A stretch of DNA of 64,000 bases from Rhizopus sp. PT2906 (lineage: Eukaryota; Mucoromycota; Mucoromycetes; Mucorales; Rhizopodaceae), in contig JAMYHX010000020.1 of assembly GCA_025529335.1 (NCBI GenBank), positions 1 through 64,000 on the forward strand, written 5' to 3'. Position 1 is the stretch's first letter; each line of letters opens with the position of its first letter. This document shows positions 23,701 through 33,144 of the stretch, one piece after another. Made by a program: the position numbers and the translations under genes. A model generated the notes under the pieces. That model had not been told where the DNA came from, ran no database searches, and saw only the letters and a list, made by a program, of their open reading frames with translations.

Positions 23701-24607
23701 AGTAACCAAAGTAGATTTTCATGTCCTGAGTTTAATCAGCTCTAGAAAGTATAATATTTTGTCATTCCAATATTTTCTTGATTGTGTTAATGAGAAGGAT
23801 CTATTAGACATTGAGCCCAGGTAAGAGATCAGGGATTAGGGCAAAGACTGTATGCTCATTATTTGTGCTAGATACACAATTTATATAACAGACGTGGCTA
23901 GACAAGAGGTGATGGAGTATATTGATGACTGGGGAGACTCTTACACCAAGCTTGTGAGTGAAGAAAGATTAGCAGAGGTATTGCTATATATTGATTGCCA
24001 GACAATGTGCTTATGTGTTTTATGCAAAAAGGTTTTGAAAAAGATGACTCTGGATAATAGAAAAGAAGAATACTATCGCAAACTAGTCTCTGAGCATGCT
24101 GAAAGGTATTTTGACGATCATATACCTGGCATGCTATTCTTCAAGGTGATCGCATATTTTGATCAAGATACAAAAATGTCATTGACAAGGCTAGGTAACC
24201 CATTAACAGCAGATTGGATTAAAAAGAAAAAATCTTGGGACAGGTTGGAGTTATTATCCATCCGATTCAAATCTGAAGGAGGTTTGATTCGAGAAATACC
24301 AACTGGGGATGTCACACATGTTGTGTTCAATAAACAAGACCTCTGTAGACTTGAAGAATTGACCAAGACTTTTCGGAGGTAAGGCATTCGATCGTTGATT
24401 ATTACTGTAATATTTATTCAGGAATATTAGGGAACGACTGCCTCGGTTTGTAACCTCTGAATGGATTGAAGCGTGTCTGGAAAATGATACTCTTGTTGAC
24501 GAAGCCGGTAAGTAGTAACAGTGTGACATATATATTATTCTAAACAATATGTAGCATTTGAGCCAAAAATACCAGCTGCTTTACTTCAAAAGGGCATGTC
24601 TGTATAG
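20701..24607 (+). CDS. LIG4: ATP-dependent DNA ligase IV
   Basis: About 23 exons: 20701-20868, 20924-21052, 21104-21228, 21281-21369, 21414-21550, 21601-21902, 21952-22037, 22086-22121, 22182-22365, 22422-22546, 22608-22701, 22757-22816, 22855-22965, 23020-23153, 23203-23260, 23312-23356, 23433-23491, 23545-23664, 23715-23820, 23872-23977, 24032-24378, 24422-24507, 24555-24607; 919 aa (human 911). DNA-binding domain, adenylation lysine Lys264 in EEKIDGDRMQMH, LDGEMVAHD, EGLMVKMPFARY and WLKLKPDY ligase motifs, then two BRCT-like regions (ECVQNADASDIVIAG; RLPRFVTSEWIEACLENDTL). It seals breaks in non-homologous end joining with XRCC4/Lif1. Exons 15-18, in the poorly conserved linker, use AAG acceptors and are the least certain. 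The 54-nt intron 23978-24031 is also an open frame. No mutation of key residues is seen. Confidence 0.88.
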
Positions 24608-24964
24608 TAGTGTATATGTATATCTTAATTTACTAAAGTCTATGGAAGCGCAACAAAGCGCTTCTTGCTCTTCGTTAACTGAACTTCTTCTACTTACTCT
24701 TCTGTTGATAGAAATTACTCTTCTCTTCATCCTGAACTACTACAACGTATGCACTGTTATTACGATCTTAACGATAACACTGAAAGGAGTATGAATACTT
24801 TAAAATTGAGCGTATGTGGTACTTTTATAATCAAAAATTTCATTTTGGACTGGAATGCTTACACAGCTTTGTTTGCATTCTTTCTGATTTTACTATAAAT
24901 AATGCCATATGTTTTCGTTTAAAATTACTGTTTGTATGAAATATAAATTATAAGTTCAACCATC
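24608..24964. other. Intergenic between LIG4 and Tc1-like remnant, no gene seen
   Basis: AT-rich. It contains the LIG4 3' UTR and presumably one end of the transposon. I looked for an inverted repeat matching sequence after 26046 and did not find a clear one by eye. Confidence 0.4.
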
Positions 24965-26046
24965 ATGCCTAGAGTTTTGCCTGAAGACGTGAAAAACGAC
25001 ATTAAAGTAGCACTGTTGCATCGTAGAGAGCCAAGCGATATTGCAAAGGAACCTGGAATTCATGCCGCCACAGTTAGGAGATACCGTAAGCGATTTTCTC
25101 TTCAGTCTCCAGCATCGGCAGGCCGTCATAGCATTATTCCAGATGTAGGCAAGCGGTATATCAAATTATTTGTTATCCGGGGCCAACTAAAAACAGCCAA
25201 GAAGGTCTATAGAAAGTTAACAGAGCTAGGGTACTCGCTCTCATATCGTTCAGCAGTAAGCACATTGAATGAACTTTTACACAAAATTGAAGAAGAAAAA
25301 AGCTGTTCTTAACAAAGCAGCACATAGGAAGAGGAAGGGAGGTTAACTTGAGTCATGGAGTATCGCAACTGGTCAACTGAGCAATGGCATCAAGTAGTAT
25401 TCTCAGATGAGGCCAAGTTCAACATTTGGGGATCTGATAGGGTAAAATATTATTGGACAACTCCTAATGGCGTATTACTGTGGCCTCTCGATATCGACGT
25501 AACAACAGTGAAGCATGGCCGTGGTAAACTTAGCATTAGGGATGTATAACTTCGTCTGGGCCAGGATATGCATGTCAAATACGATGATAATATGAATTTT
25601 GAAATATATCAGCATATATTGGGTACTACATACATGGGATCATTGGTATACTACGGGATGGACAAGAGCAACGTTATCTTCAACACGATAACGACCTTAA
25701 ACACAAGTCAAAGTCCACACAATTGCTTGGTTAAACAACAATGCTGTAAGGTATATAGACGACCGGCCGGCTCAACGTCCAGATCTCAATCCGATAGGGC
25801 ATGTTTGACATCAGATCAAGTTGAACTTGTTACTTTATGAGACATGGGGCAAAGAACGTATCAGAACTATGGGAACCAGTTGATATCGAATGGAATAAGC
25901 TTGATGACGATACTTGTAGAATGTATATCGATAGAATGCCAAATAGAATAGAAGCTGTAACTAGAGTAATGGGCGGTTACACGCGTTATTGGATAAACTA
26001 TGATTTATTAAACCGTTTATATTCATCACTATCAAGAGTAGCTTGA
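24965..26046 (+). pseudogene. Degenerate Tc1-type DDE transposase
   Basis: The first ORF (24965-25312) begins MPRVLPEDVKNDIKVALLHR and has two helix-turn-helix blocks (HAATVRRYRKRF; LGYSLSYRSAVSTLNELL). The second (25355-25549) carries WSTEQWHQVVFSDEAKFNIW with the first catalytic Asp in FSDEAKF. The third zone, in shifting frames, gives HTIAWLNNNAVRYIDDRPAQ then RPDLNPIGHV at about 25745-25808, the place of the usual SPDLNPIE motif, followed by a stop. A fourth ORF (25837-26046) is the tail. At least three frame breaks mean it is not functional as it stands. It is a different lineage from the remnant near 5 kb: it has the Tc1-like PDLNP motif and the opposite orientation. Confidence 0.8.
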
Positions 26047-26505
26047 CCTATTTATTAAAGTTACCATCTTTCAGGATGTTAATTATTAATGTTGACCGTA
26101 AGCTAGATGCTGTTTCCATAGAAATAGATTAGTTTACTGCAACCAATAAAAGAGAGAAAATCAAAACTGCGTGGGTCAGTCAACTTTTTTATGCAAGTGT
26201 CAAACATTGCTGCGCTACAATTCGCGAGTCAAAAATAAGAATAAAAAAAAGAGAGAGATTTCTTTTTAATATCAAGCTTATGCGAAACCAGCGAACTCAT
26301 TTGGATAAACCCTTTCACAGAATCTCAAGAGATTACTGTTTATTGGATGTAAATAATGACAATTACTTTAATAATACTTTTTATCAACCATGTAGAGTAG
26401 ATCTCTCCTATTCAAACCCAAAATTCGGTTAATCTGTCTGGAGCTGTGCTATGGGTAATATTGATCATTTCTTTACCTTGTTTCGCTAAAAAGATCAACT
26501 AGCGC

Positions 26506-28627
26506 ATGAATCTGTGTGCCGTAAGTCAAGTTTTACCTTGCACCTTTTTTATAGGTAAAAAATACACCATAAAAACTTGAGAAATGAGAAAACTCAAAGA
26601 GGGATTCAAATAGCTGTCAATTACCGTATCCACGTATATACTCTTGACGCTATGAGCTCTTCTTTTAAGGATCCTATAAGAACACTAGCGAGTCCACAAG
26701 CATTGAATACAGGTGGTGGACCTGAATCAGTAAGAGAGAGAGAGACAGAAAACTTGTTCTTTTTGTACATGCTTTAGATTAACCCCAGTTTTGTGATTAG
26801 CCTCACATTATAAATGCAATCAAGGTTGGAAACATGCTAGGAAGGGAGATCCTTGTCTCTGTCTCAGAATGGGGGGAAGTATGTGTTTGGGAAACCGAGG
26901 ACCTTGATAAGCCTCCTATTATACTGAGGTATGTGTCTATCGAATCATCTCTATTTCTGTTTCAAACACATACCTTAGGAATGAACACAAGACGTGGGGA
27001 ATTGCGATTCATGGAGAACAAGGGTTACTGGCTGTATCAGCAAACAATTGGAAGATAAAGATATACAATATGGCTGAAATGACAAAAAATGATCCTAGCT
27101 ATACGCCTAGGAAGTTACCTAATGTGTTAAATGACGCGACGGAGGTGATTCTCGAGGGACATGAACATAATATACCGTGTATCGATTTTAACGAGACAGG
27201 AGAATACCTCGCAAGTGCCTCTATTGATGCAACCACCAAAGTATGGGATATTAGATCAAAGCAAGTCGTTACCTATCACAGGAGACCAGCTATACGTAAT
27301 CAAGAGCAAGATACTTGGTAAGTAAAGCCATTCATTAATTTCAAGAAATTAACTAAAAAAACTCCTTATCAACAATCAGGTGCTGGTCTACAAAGTTTAT
27401 CAAGCCTGGCCATTTTAAGTATATAACGTGCACAGACACCAAGATAAACAAACGATTTGTGCAAAGACTAGATCAAGGAAGATCAACCTCACTAGCTAAC
27501 CTAAGTCTATGCCATTCAGCCAACGCTCCAATTTATCCAACTATGGACATTGGAAGAATTTTAGATTTGAATGCAGATGATATTGAAGACGAAATTTTGG
27601 AGGAAGAGATCAATGATGATCTATGGGATAATTCATTAATAAGACAAGAGGAGTCTGTGGTGGCAGACTATATATTACAACAAAGAGAAAGATTATCTAG
27701 TGCCAGCGTTATTAGTAGTAATACAGTGAGCGGTGACGAAGAGCGTGATGCATGGAATGAGCCTGTACAAGGCGTAGAAGAGATACCGATGGGATACAGA
27801 CCTCGTAGTCAGCTCGAAAATTCTTATGGACAAATTCTCCAAAGTGTCTTGAGGACACGGCTAGAACAAGGCGAGTTATTCGAGAGTCAGTCACCTAGTT
27901 CGTCGTCCATGATTAGTCCTACTGAAGAAGGATGGGATGATACTGATGAAGAGGAAACTACAACCTGGGATGCAACACATACTGAAGACATGGAAGAAGA
28001 AATATATGAGGAAGAAGAAGAAGAAGAGGTGTGTCCTAGCTATTGTATACCAAAGATCATTCAAAACTTGGACAATAATGCAAATAGAAGAAAGGCAAAT
28101 CAGCCAAATGAATTAGACGAGTATCTCATGCTGAGTACGGCCAAGGATATCGTACTCATGAGGACTACGTTACCAAAAATGACAAAGGTGCGCCAAGAGT
28201 CGGATATTATCAGTAAAGTGGATGTTCGCGCAGATAGACTACTTTATCTTTTAGATAGAATAACCATGATTGAGTGGATACCTGAGCTAGAACTCTTTGT
28301 CACTGCTAGTCAGAAAGGTACGGTTGCCTTGACACGTATCTTACAACTTGAACTTGAGGATGGCAGACAAACTTGCGTATTCAACAACGAGTATTACCTG
28401 CCAATCGATGTTCTACAGACCACACCTCTTTACGGTAAGTTATGGATGTTATCTAGTTTCATTACTAACTATCAACTGAAGGGATGACTGTGAAAAAGGT
28501 AGTAGGGGAACGGTTTTCTCCTGTTGTATATCAAATATTCTTGTTTTATTTCGGAGGAAATGTGCTTGGCTACAATATTTCTCGCAAGGACTCTAATATA
28601 ACAGTAACGAACTTGGCATATCTTTAG
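26506..28627 (+). CDS. CRT10: CRT10-like WD-repeat protein (putative RNR-gene regulator)
   Basis: Well-supported exons: 26589-26729, 26801-26928, 26979-27317, 27380-28434, 28482-28627. A tentative first exon 26506-26520 (Met-Asn-Leu-Cys-Ala) keeps phase, giving 607 aa, but the true 5' end is uncertain, and an ATG frame at 26280-26348 could also belong. The protein has WD-like repeats (VSVSEWGEVCVWETEDL; FNETGEYLASASIDATTKVW), a long acidic region with an uninterrupted run of eight Glu, and a C-terminal beta-propeller portion ending in ITVTNLAYL. This matches the fungal CRT10 family, whose yeast member represses ribonucleotide reductase genes. The family call is moderate to good. The acceptor at 26801 is preferred over 26777 because the latter leads to a stop. 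Confidence 0.7.
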
Positions 28628-28807
28628 TGTGAATGTGCATGAATCTCTTTTTGTAAATAAGATGTATAGTAGTTTAATCTTCTTTCTCTCTTTTTATTTA
28701 TTGGTGGTGTATACATGTGTGACATGTATGTATCTACTCGGTAAAAGTGTATAATGTATATATCTACAAGACTACACAGCGGGAGGAAAAATACAATAGC
28801 AAGATGT

Positions 28808-29768
28808 TTATTTGCGTGACTTGATCTTACGAAGATAGAATTCAAGTTCTTTGCCTTCAAGAATATAGCCATCGCAACGACCAGATTGACCGGGGCGAGA
28901 AGCAATGACGGCATAGAGACGACCAGCGTTGAATTGATCATCCAAGAGTGGATCAACAGCAGCGGTAGCTGCACGAGCAGCAACCTTCTTTTGAACAGCT
29001 CTAGACTTGTTTTCAACAGACTTTTCAACTTCTTCAGCGTGAGCACCGGCCTTCTTCTTTCCGAGAGCAATAGCATAATGGGATTCATACCATTGACGGA
29101 AAGGAGTGGCATCAATTTGGATAACAGCACCTTTGACAAGAGTGTTTGTACGGACTAATTCGTTGTTGGAAGCGTTGTAGACAACGGTCAAAATACGAGT
29201 CTTGCGAGAAATGCCTTCGGAACCCCAAGAGAAGTTACCACCTTCCAAACGAAGAGCTCTACGCTTGTAGTTGCCACCACGAACACGAACCAAGTGAATG
29301 CGCTTGCTGCCTAATTTGGTGTTGGCAGATTGACGACCCAATTCGAACCTAAGTTGAAAATGTCAACTCTATCTTTTTGCATGTATTAGATCCAACATGC
29401 GTAAACACATATGACTTTGACATATTAAAATTATTGCATGTTCTCCATTATATAACATGTCCACTTTTCCCATTTTCTATAATTATGGATAATATATTGG
29501 AGTTCCATTTGCAATAATTTATCATGATGCGCAATAAAAAATGTAAAGTGTGTAGTGTACGCATGTCGTTCATCCTTACTTTCTCTTCTTTCTGTATTGT
29601 GCACGTCTAGCACCTGTAGCACTATTTCAAATGTCAATTAAAGTAATTCTCATTTAGCATTAACTTACGATCGCTTATGCCTGGAGTCACGACTGATACC
29701 TTTATATGGATGGAAAACCTGTTAATGGATGGATGAAGATATATATAATATCTGCTTTATTTACCCAT
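28808..29768 (-). CDS. RPS8: 40S ribosomal protein eS8
   Basis: Exons (minus) 29768-29765, 29699-29669, 29621-29580, 29348-28808; 205 aa. Spliced start MGISRDSRHKRSATGARRAQ, then GNYKRRALRLEGGNFSWGSE, SRKTRILTVVYNASNNELVR and SGRCDGYILEGKELEFYLRK, which is eS8 throughout. Exon 1 is only ATGG: the conserved Met-Gly start is split by a 65-nt intron (donor GTAAAT, acceptor ATAAAG). Without that splice there is no ATG joined in frame to ISRDSRHK. Two further short exons (31 and 42 nt) follow, then a 231-nt intron and the main exon. I looked for box C/D snoRNA motifs in the 231-nt intron and found no convincing pair. Converges with CRT10. Confidence 0.92.
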
Positions 29769-30047
29769 ATTAGATGATGTGAAAGGAAGGATTGATTAGT
29801 TCTTTGGCTTGCTTCCATGACAGTCGCAGGACCAAAAATGGTGCTTTCCATTTTTAGTAATTGTGACTCTTGTACTGCTGCTACAGATAATTCATATTGC
29901 TGTGTCAAGCAGGTTCTTTATTTGTTTTGAAATGTTATACAATGTATATTATATCAGGGTCAATTCTCCATGCTTTGACTGATTTATTGAGCTTTTTGAT
30001 GAAGCATAATTCTATTGTTTAGGGGCCAAAGAACACTTTACACTTTT

Positions 30048-30664
30048 TCATAGAGCCTTTAGAGTAATGAACCTTTTCACTCTAGGCATCAATATGAAAT
30101 AACTGATGAAAAGAGTGATACTGATAGTGATAACTAATTTGTATACGTTGTAAAATAACACTCCAAAGTAAAGGTTTTCGATAACTATATTGAACATATT
30201 GGTATCATTTATAATTTATAGTAATAACAATATTACCTAAATCAAAAGTAATGACCTCTCTTTCAGCTTGAGTTATCCTTGACACACCTGTACTTTTTGC
30301 ACTAATTTCTAAATATAAATCACCTTGACAAGTTCCTAATGTTTTTATATAAAAGTCTGCTGGTGTCTATAACAAAAAAAATTACTATCGTGCAAATATA
30401 CAAAGAGAGCAAAGTTACAATAGCAGGATAAGAAACACGAATTTCATAAGTTAAGCCATTCTTCAGATTAGCCAATGCGTAGTATTTACTCTGTTGAGAT
30501 GAAATTGAATCCCTTAGAGAATCAAATGGAGGTGATAGTAAAGCAGTGGTCTCTAAGCATTCAATTACTGGTAAATCATGGTTGAATTGTAATATAATTT
30601 TTTCTGTATTGGCTATAACCACTTGGACTAAGAGAGTAAAATACACAATAATAAAAACTAGCAT
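30048..30664 (-). CDS. Unrecognised predicted type I membrane protein
   Basis: Exons (minus) 30664-30419, 30366-30237, 30184-30048; 170 aa. It has a signal peptide (MLVFIIVYFTLLVQVVIA), a lumenal domain of about 110 residues with motifs such as LTYEIRVSYPAI and TPADFYIKTLGTCQGDLYLE, and near the C-terminus a hydrophobic helix (VITISITLFISYFIL) followed by a short basic tail (MPRVKRFITLKAL). This fits an ER or secretory-pathway membrane protein. Splice signals and phases are good (GTAACT, GTAATA donors; TTATAG, ATATAG acceptors). I do not recognise the family. It lies upstream of eS8 on the same strand and next to the DIRS-like remnant. Confidence 0.65.
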
Positions 30665-30861
30665 AAGATAAAAGGGGAAAAGTCTCTTTTTTTTTATTAT
30701 TTTACACAAAATACAGTCAGGCTTATGGAAATTCTAAAGTTGACGTAAAGGAGACTGAGGATGTGGTAATAGGCTTTTCAAGCCACGCTTTATTTGCAGA
30801 AATATAACAATAAAATCTTCTAATAGCAAACATATAGCTATTTTTTTATGGGTGTTTTAAA
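30665..30861. other. Intergenic with one arm of an inverted repeat
   Basis: Holds the promoter of the membrane-protein gene. Bases 30731-30766 are an inverted, slightly diverged copy of 30892-30928, which belongs to the recombinase remnant. Confidence 0.55.
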
Positions 30862-30928
30862 AGAACTTTCTATACCATGGGCGGGACCTTGCCATATCCT
30901 CAATCTCCTCTACGTCAACTTTAGAATT
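30731..30928. repeat. Inverted repeat, arms about 36 bp
   Basis: The left arm 30731-30766 (starts attctaaagttgacgta) matches the reverse complement of 30892-30928 with roughly five differences. The right arm lies inside the recombinase frame (coding NSKVDVEEIEDM); the left arm read on the plus strand encodes a diverged version (NSKVDVKETEDV). The arms are separated by about 125 bp. Confidence 0.75.
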
Positions 30929-31600
30929 GAGAGGCATACTTATCTCAACCATAGTTGACTCCGATTCGACTTTGGATGTGGTATTCCTTTTCGTAAGGAT
31001 TGATGGTGTGGTTTGTTGGAATATCGTTTTGGCAATCCTGGTGCCTTATAAATGCTGTTCTCTCGGCTTAAAGTGATATCTTTCAAACGTATCTGGCCTC
31101 TGACCCCAGTTTGCATGATGTTTCAATATTCTTATGTCAATTCCTTCTAAAAGGGCTTTTGTACTGGCGACAGAACGTGTTGAATGAGCTTTGAATTTTG
31201 CTGTATCTACACCTGACAATTGTAGTACGTTCTTGAACCAGTTAACAATTGTCGAGCCGGATACTGGTGCTGGCGCTTTCGATTCATGGTTGATATATTT
31301 AAGAAATACTATATGATCCTCGCTCATTCCTATCCTACTCTCTCGTGTCTTGCTGCAGTAGACCCATAGTGTACACACAGGGCACGCCTCACTGTCTTTG
31401 ATACATTCAAGCTTTGATACTTTTGCTGGTCCTTCCTTTGGGGCTCTTGCCAATAGAGTTACCCCTGTTGGTCTTGTAGCTACGTCAGTGAAATGAAAGT
31501 CGATATCTCGCCATTGTAATTGCCCCAGATCCGATCTTGGTCGCCAGGTAGCCCCCAAGCAAAGCAGAATGATGGTTTTCTTCTACTGTCGTATTTGACC
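30862..31600 (-). pseudogene. Tyrosine recombinase of a DIRS-like retrotransposon, fragment
   Basis: The minus-strand frame 31558-31046 shows the C-terminal catalytic part of a tyrosine recombinase: TWRPRSDLGQLQWRD (first Arg region), KFKAHSTRSVAS (H-x-x-R), KHHANWGQ (His/Trp box) and FERYHF (nucleophilic Tyr). The frame extends upstream toward about 31600 (KTIILLCLGA). After the TAA at 31046 it stays open in the same frame down to about 30862 (GTRIAKTIFQQ ... RSRPWYRKFF), so a single in-frame stop separates the tail. No reverse transcriptase or RNase H is seen nearby, so this is a broken piece. DIRS-type assignment rests on the recombinase style and is moderate; a Crypton-type origin is possible. 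Confidence 0.7.
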
Positions 31601-31859
31601 ATGTCTAATACTAATCTTTACGTGTGATATGAATCATCATAATAACTCGAGTATAATATTACAGTAGGGCATGCATTCTACTTTACATTCTTCTATCGAA
31701 TCTGCTGAGGATAAGAGTACTGACAACAATGATAGCATTGATAAATAATCACATTGACCACACTAATATTCCCTATAAATCTCTCAAACTAAATTTAATC
31801 ACATTCAGGTCTTCTTTTTAAAGAATCCAATTCACAAGTCATCGACTTAATAGCCTTTT

Positions 31860-32273
31860 TACAATAATAAAGCTGAATACAACAGTACTTGTTCCGAATT
31901 TTCAACAAAATCGTTAGTAGACATTATCGATATCGTTGGCAAGGTGTATCGCAAGAACATCGATCGTTTAACAGCAGATGTTTCCCTACTTTCATTGGCC
32001 AGTAATATGACAGACACAATAGAAAAAAAGTTAATGCTGTCCGTGTCGCAGTTAATTCAATTTCTTCCAATGGACCCAACTTATGAATGTATTTTTGAAA
32101 CTACTTATATCACAAGATATATATTGCCAATGATACAACCACTCTTTGATGATTATAATAAAAGCATTCAGCTGGATTTTACGTTTACAGAACCAACAGA
32201 TAAATCACCGAACCATGCACCTACTTTTAATGGCAATCCTGATTATATTATTATGTCTTTTATGAACCCTTAA
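31860..32273 (+). pseudogene. Unrecognised ORF fragment next to the retroelement remnant
   Basis: Open frame with no ATG at its 5' end, running through VDIIDIVGKVYRKNIDRLTA, EKKLMLSVSQLIQFL and TTYITRYILPMIQPLFDDYN to a stop at 32271-32273. Composition is protein-like (amphipathic, no low complexity), so it is probably the remains of a real gene or of a mobile-element protein. I cannot assign a family. Its position beside the DIRS-like fragment suggests an accessory, repetitive origin, but that is inference. Confidence 0.35.
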
Positions 32274-32390
32274 TAATATCACCAAAAATAATCTAAACAA
32301 GTGACAGTTTTTTCGAAAGCGGACATTTATTTTTGACTTTAAGTCAGTTATTTTTAAGAAAACGCCAATTTCCGTAAACCTGACTGTAAT

Positions 32391-33068
32391 ATGGACAATA
32401 ACCCTTTTCGTAACCAACAAACACCAAAAGACAATAACTATATGAACTCTTTTCTTTATCAGAGTCAATATCCACCTTCTCAACAACAGCAACAACAACA
32501 ACAACAACCAAATAATAGCCTTTATCAGAATAGCAATTATAATAGTAACAATCATCCTGCTCAGCAGCAATTTCAGCCATACCAAAATACAAACTCTTTT
32601 CCTACAACAACAATAACAACAACAACAGCCATGCCGACTCCTCAATTTTCGTATGATGTAGGTGTATCTAATACAAGCACTCCTGCTGTCACTAGTATGT
32701 CTTCTCTTTATGGGCATACAGATAGTCTTACGTCATATAGCCCGCAATATCCAATGATGCCTACACCTACTGGCTATTTGTATCAACAACAACATCAACA
32801 GCAACAGCAACAAATGCCATATTATCAGCAATATAATACCAATACTCATCAGTCATCGATGTCAAATATGCATATTCCGCCTAATTTTGGTTTATCAACA
32901 ACAACAACGACAACAAATCAAACCTATCAACCAAGACACCCACCTGTTGATGCGAGTACACTCTTGAAAGGAACACAAATAAGACGTGTAGAATGCCCCG
33001 TATGTCAAAAGATGCTAGAAGGGGATGATATGGCTATTAATCACCATGTCAATGAACATTATAATTAA
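32391..33068 (+). CDS. Q-rich protein with C-terminal C2H2/UBZ-like zinc finger
   Basis: Single exon, 225 aa. It begins MDNNPFRNQQTPKDNNYMNS; most of the protein is low-complexity Gln, Asn, Ser, Thr and Tyr, with poly-Gln and poly-Thr runs and repeated Pro-Tyr. The last 25 residues form VECPVCQKMLEGDDMAINHH VNEHYN, with a C-x2-C and H-x3-H spacing that resembles a ubiquitin-binding UBZ or small C2H2 finger. The disordered body is prion-like in composition. No named family is recognised. Stop is 77 bp before the GCP4 start, so it is compactly arranged, but I see no reason to join the two. Confidence 0.65.
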   Translation: MDNNPFRNQQTPKDNNYMNSFLYQSQYPPSQQQQQQQQQPNNSLYQNSNYNSNNHPAQQQFQPYQNTNSFPTTTITTTTAMPTPQFSYDVGVSNTSTPAVTSMSSLYGHTDSLTSYSPQYPMMPTPTGYLYQQQHQQQQQQMPYYQQYNTNTHQSSMSNMHIPPNFGLSTTTTTTNQTYQPRHPPVDASTLLKGTQIRRVECPVCQKMLEGDDMAINHHVNEHYN

Positions 33069-33144
33069 CACATAATTCCTGAATAAAGTGTAAAGCCTGA
33101 CTTTGATCGTTACACACCCTTTCTTTTTTTCATTGTTCTTTATA

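Noticed and set aside
29349..29579. Possible intronic box C/D snoRNA in the long eS8 intron
   Set aside because: Only a partial C-box-like ATGATAAA is present; no CTGA D box at a suitable distance and no terminal stem.
32205..32717. Minus-strand ORF of 170 codons rich in Arg, Leu and Val
   Set aside because: It is the antisense shadow of the poly-Gln/Thr coding region on the plus strand.
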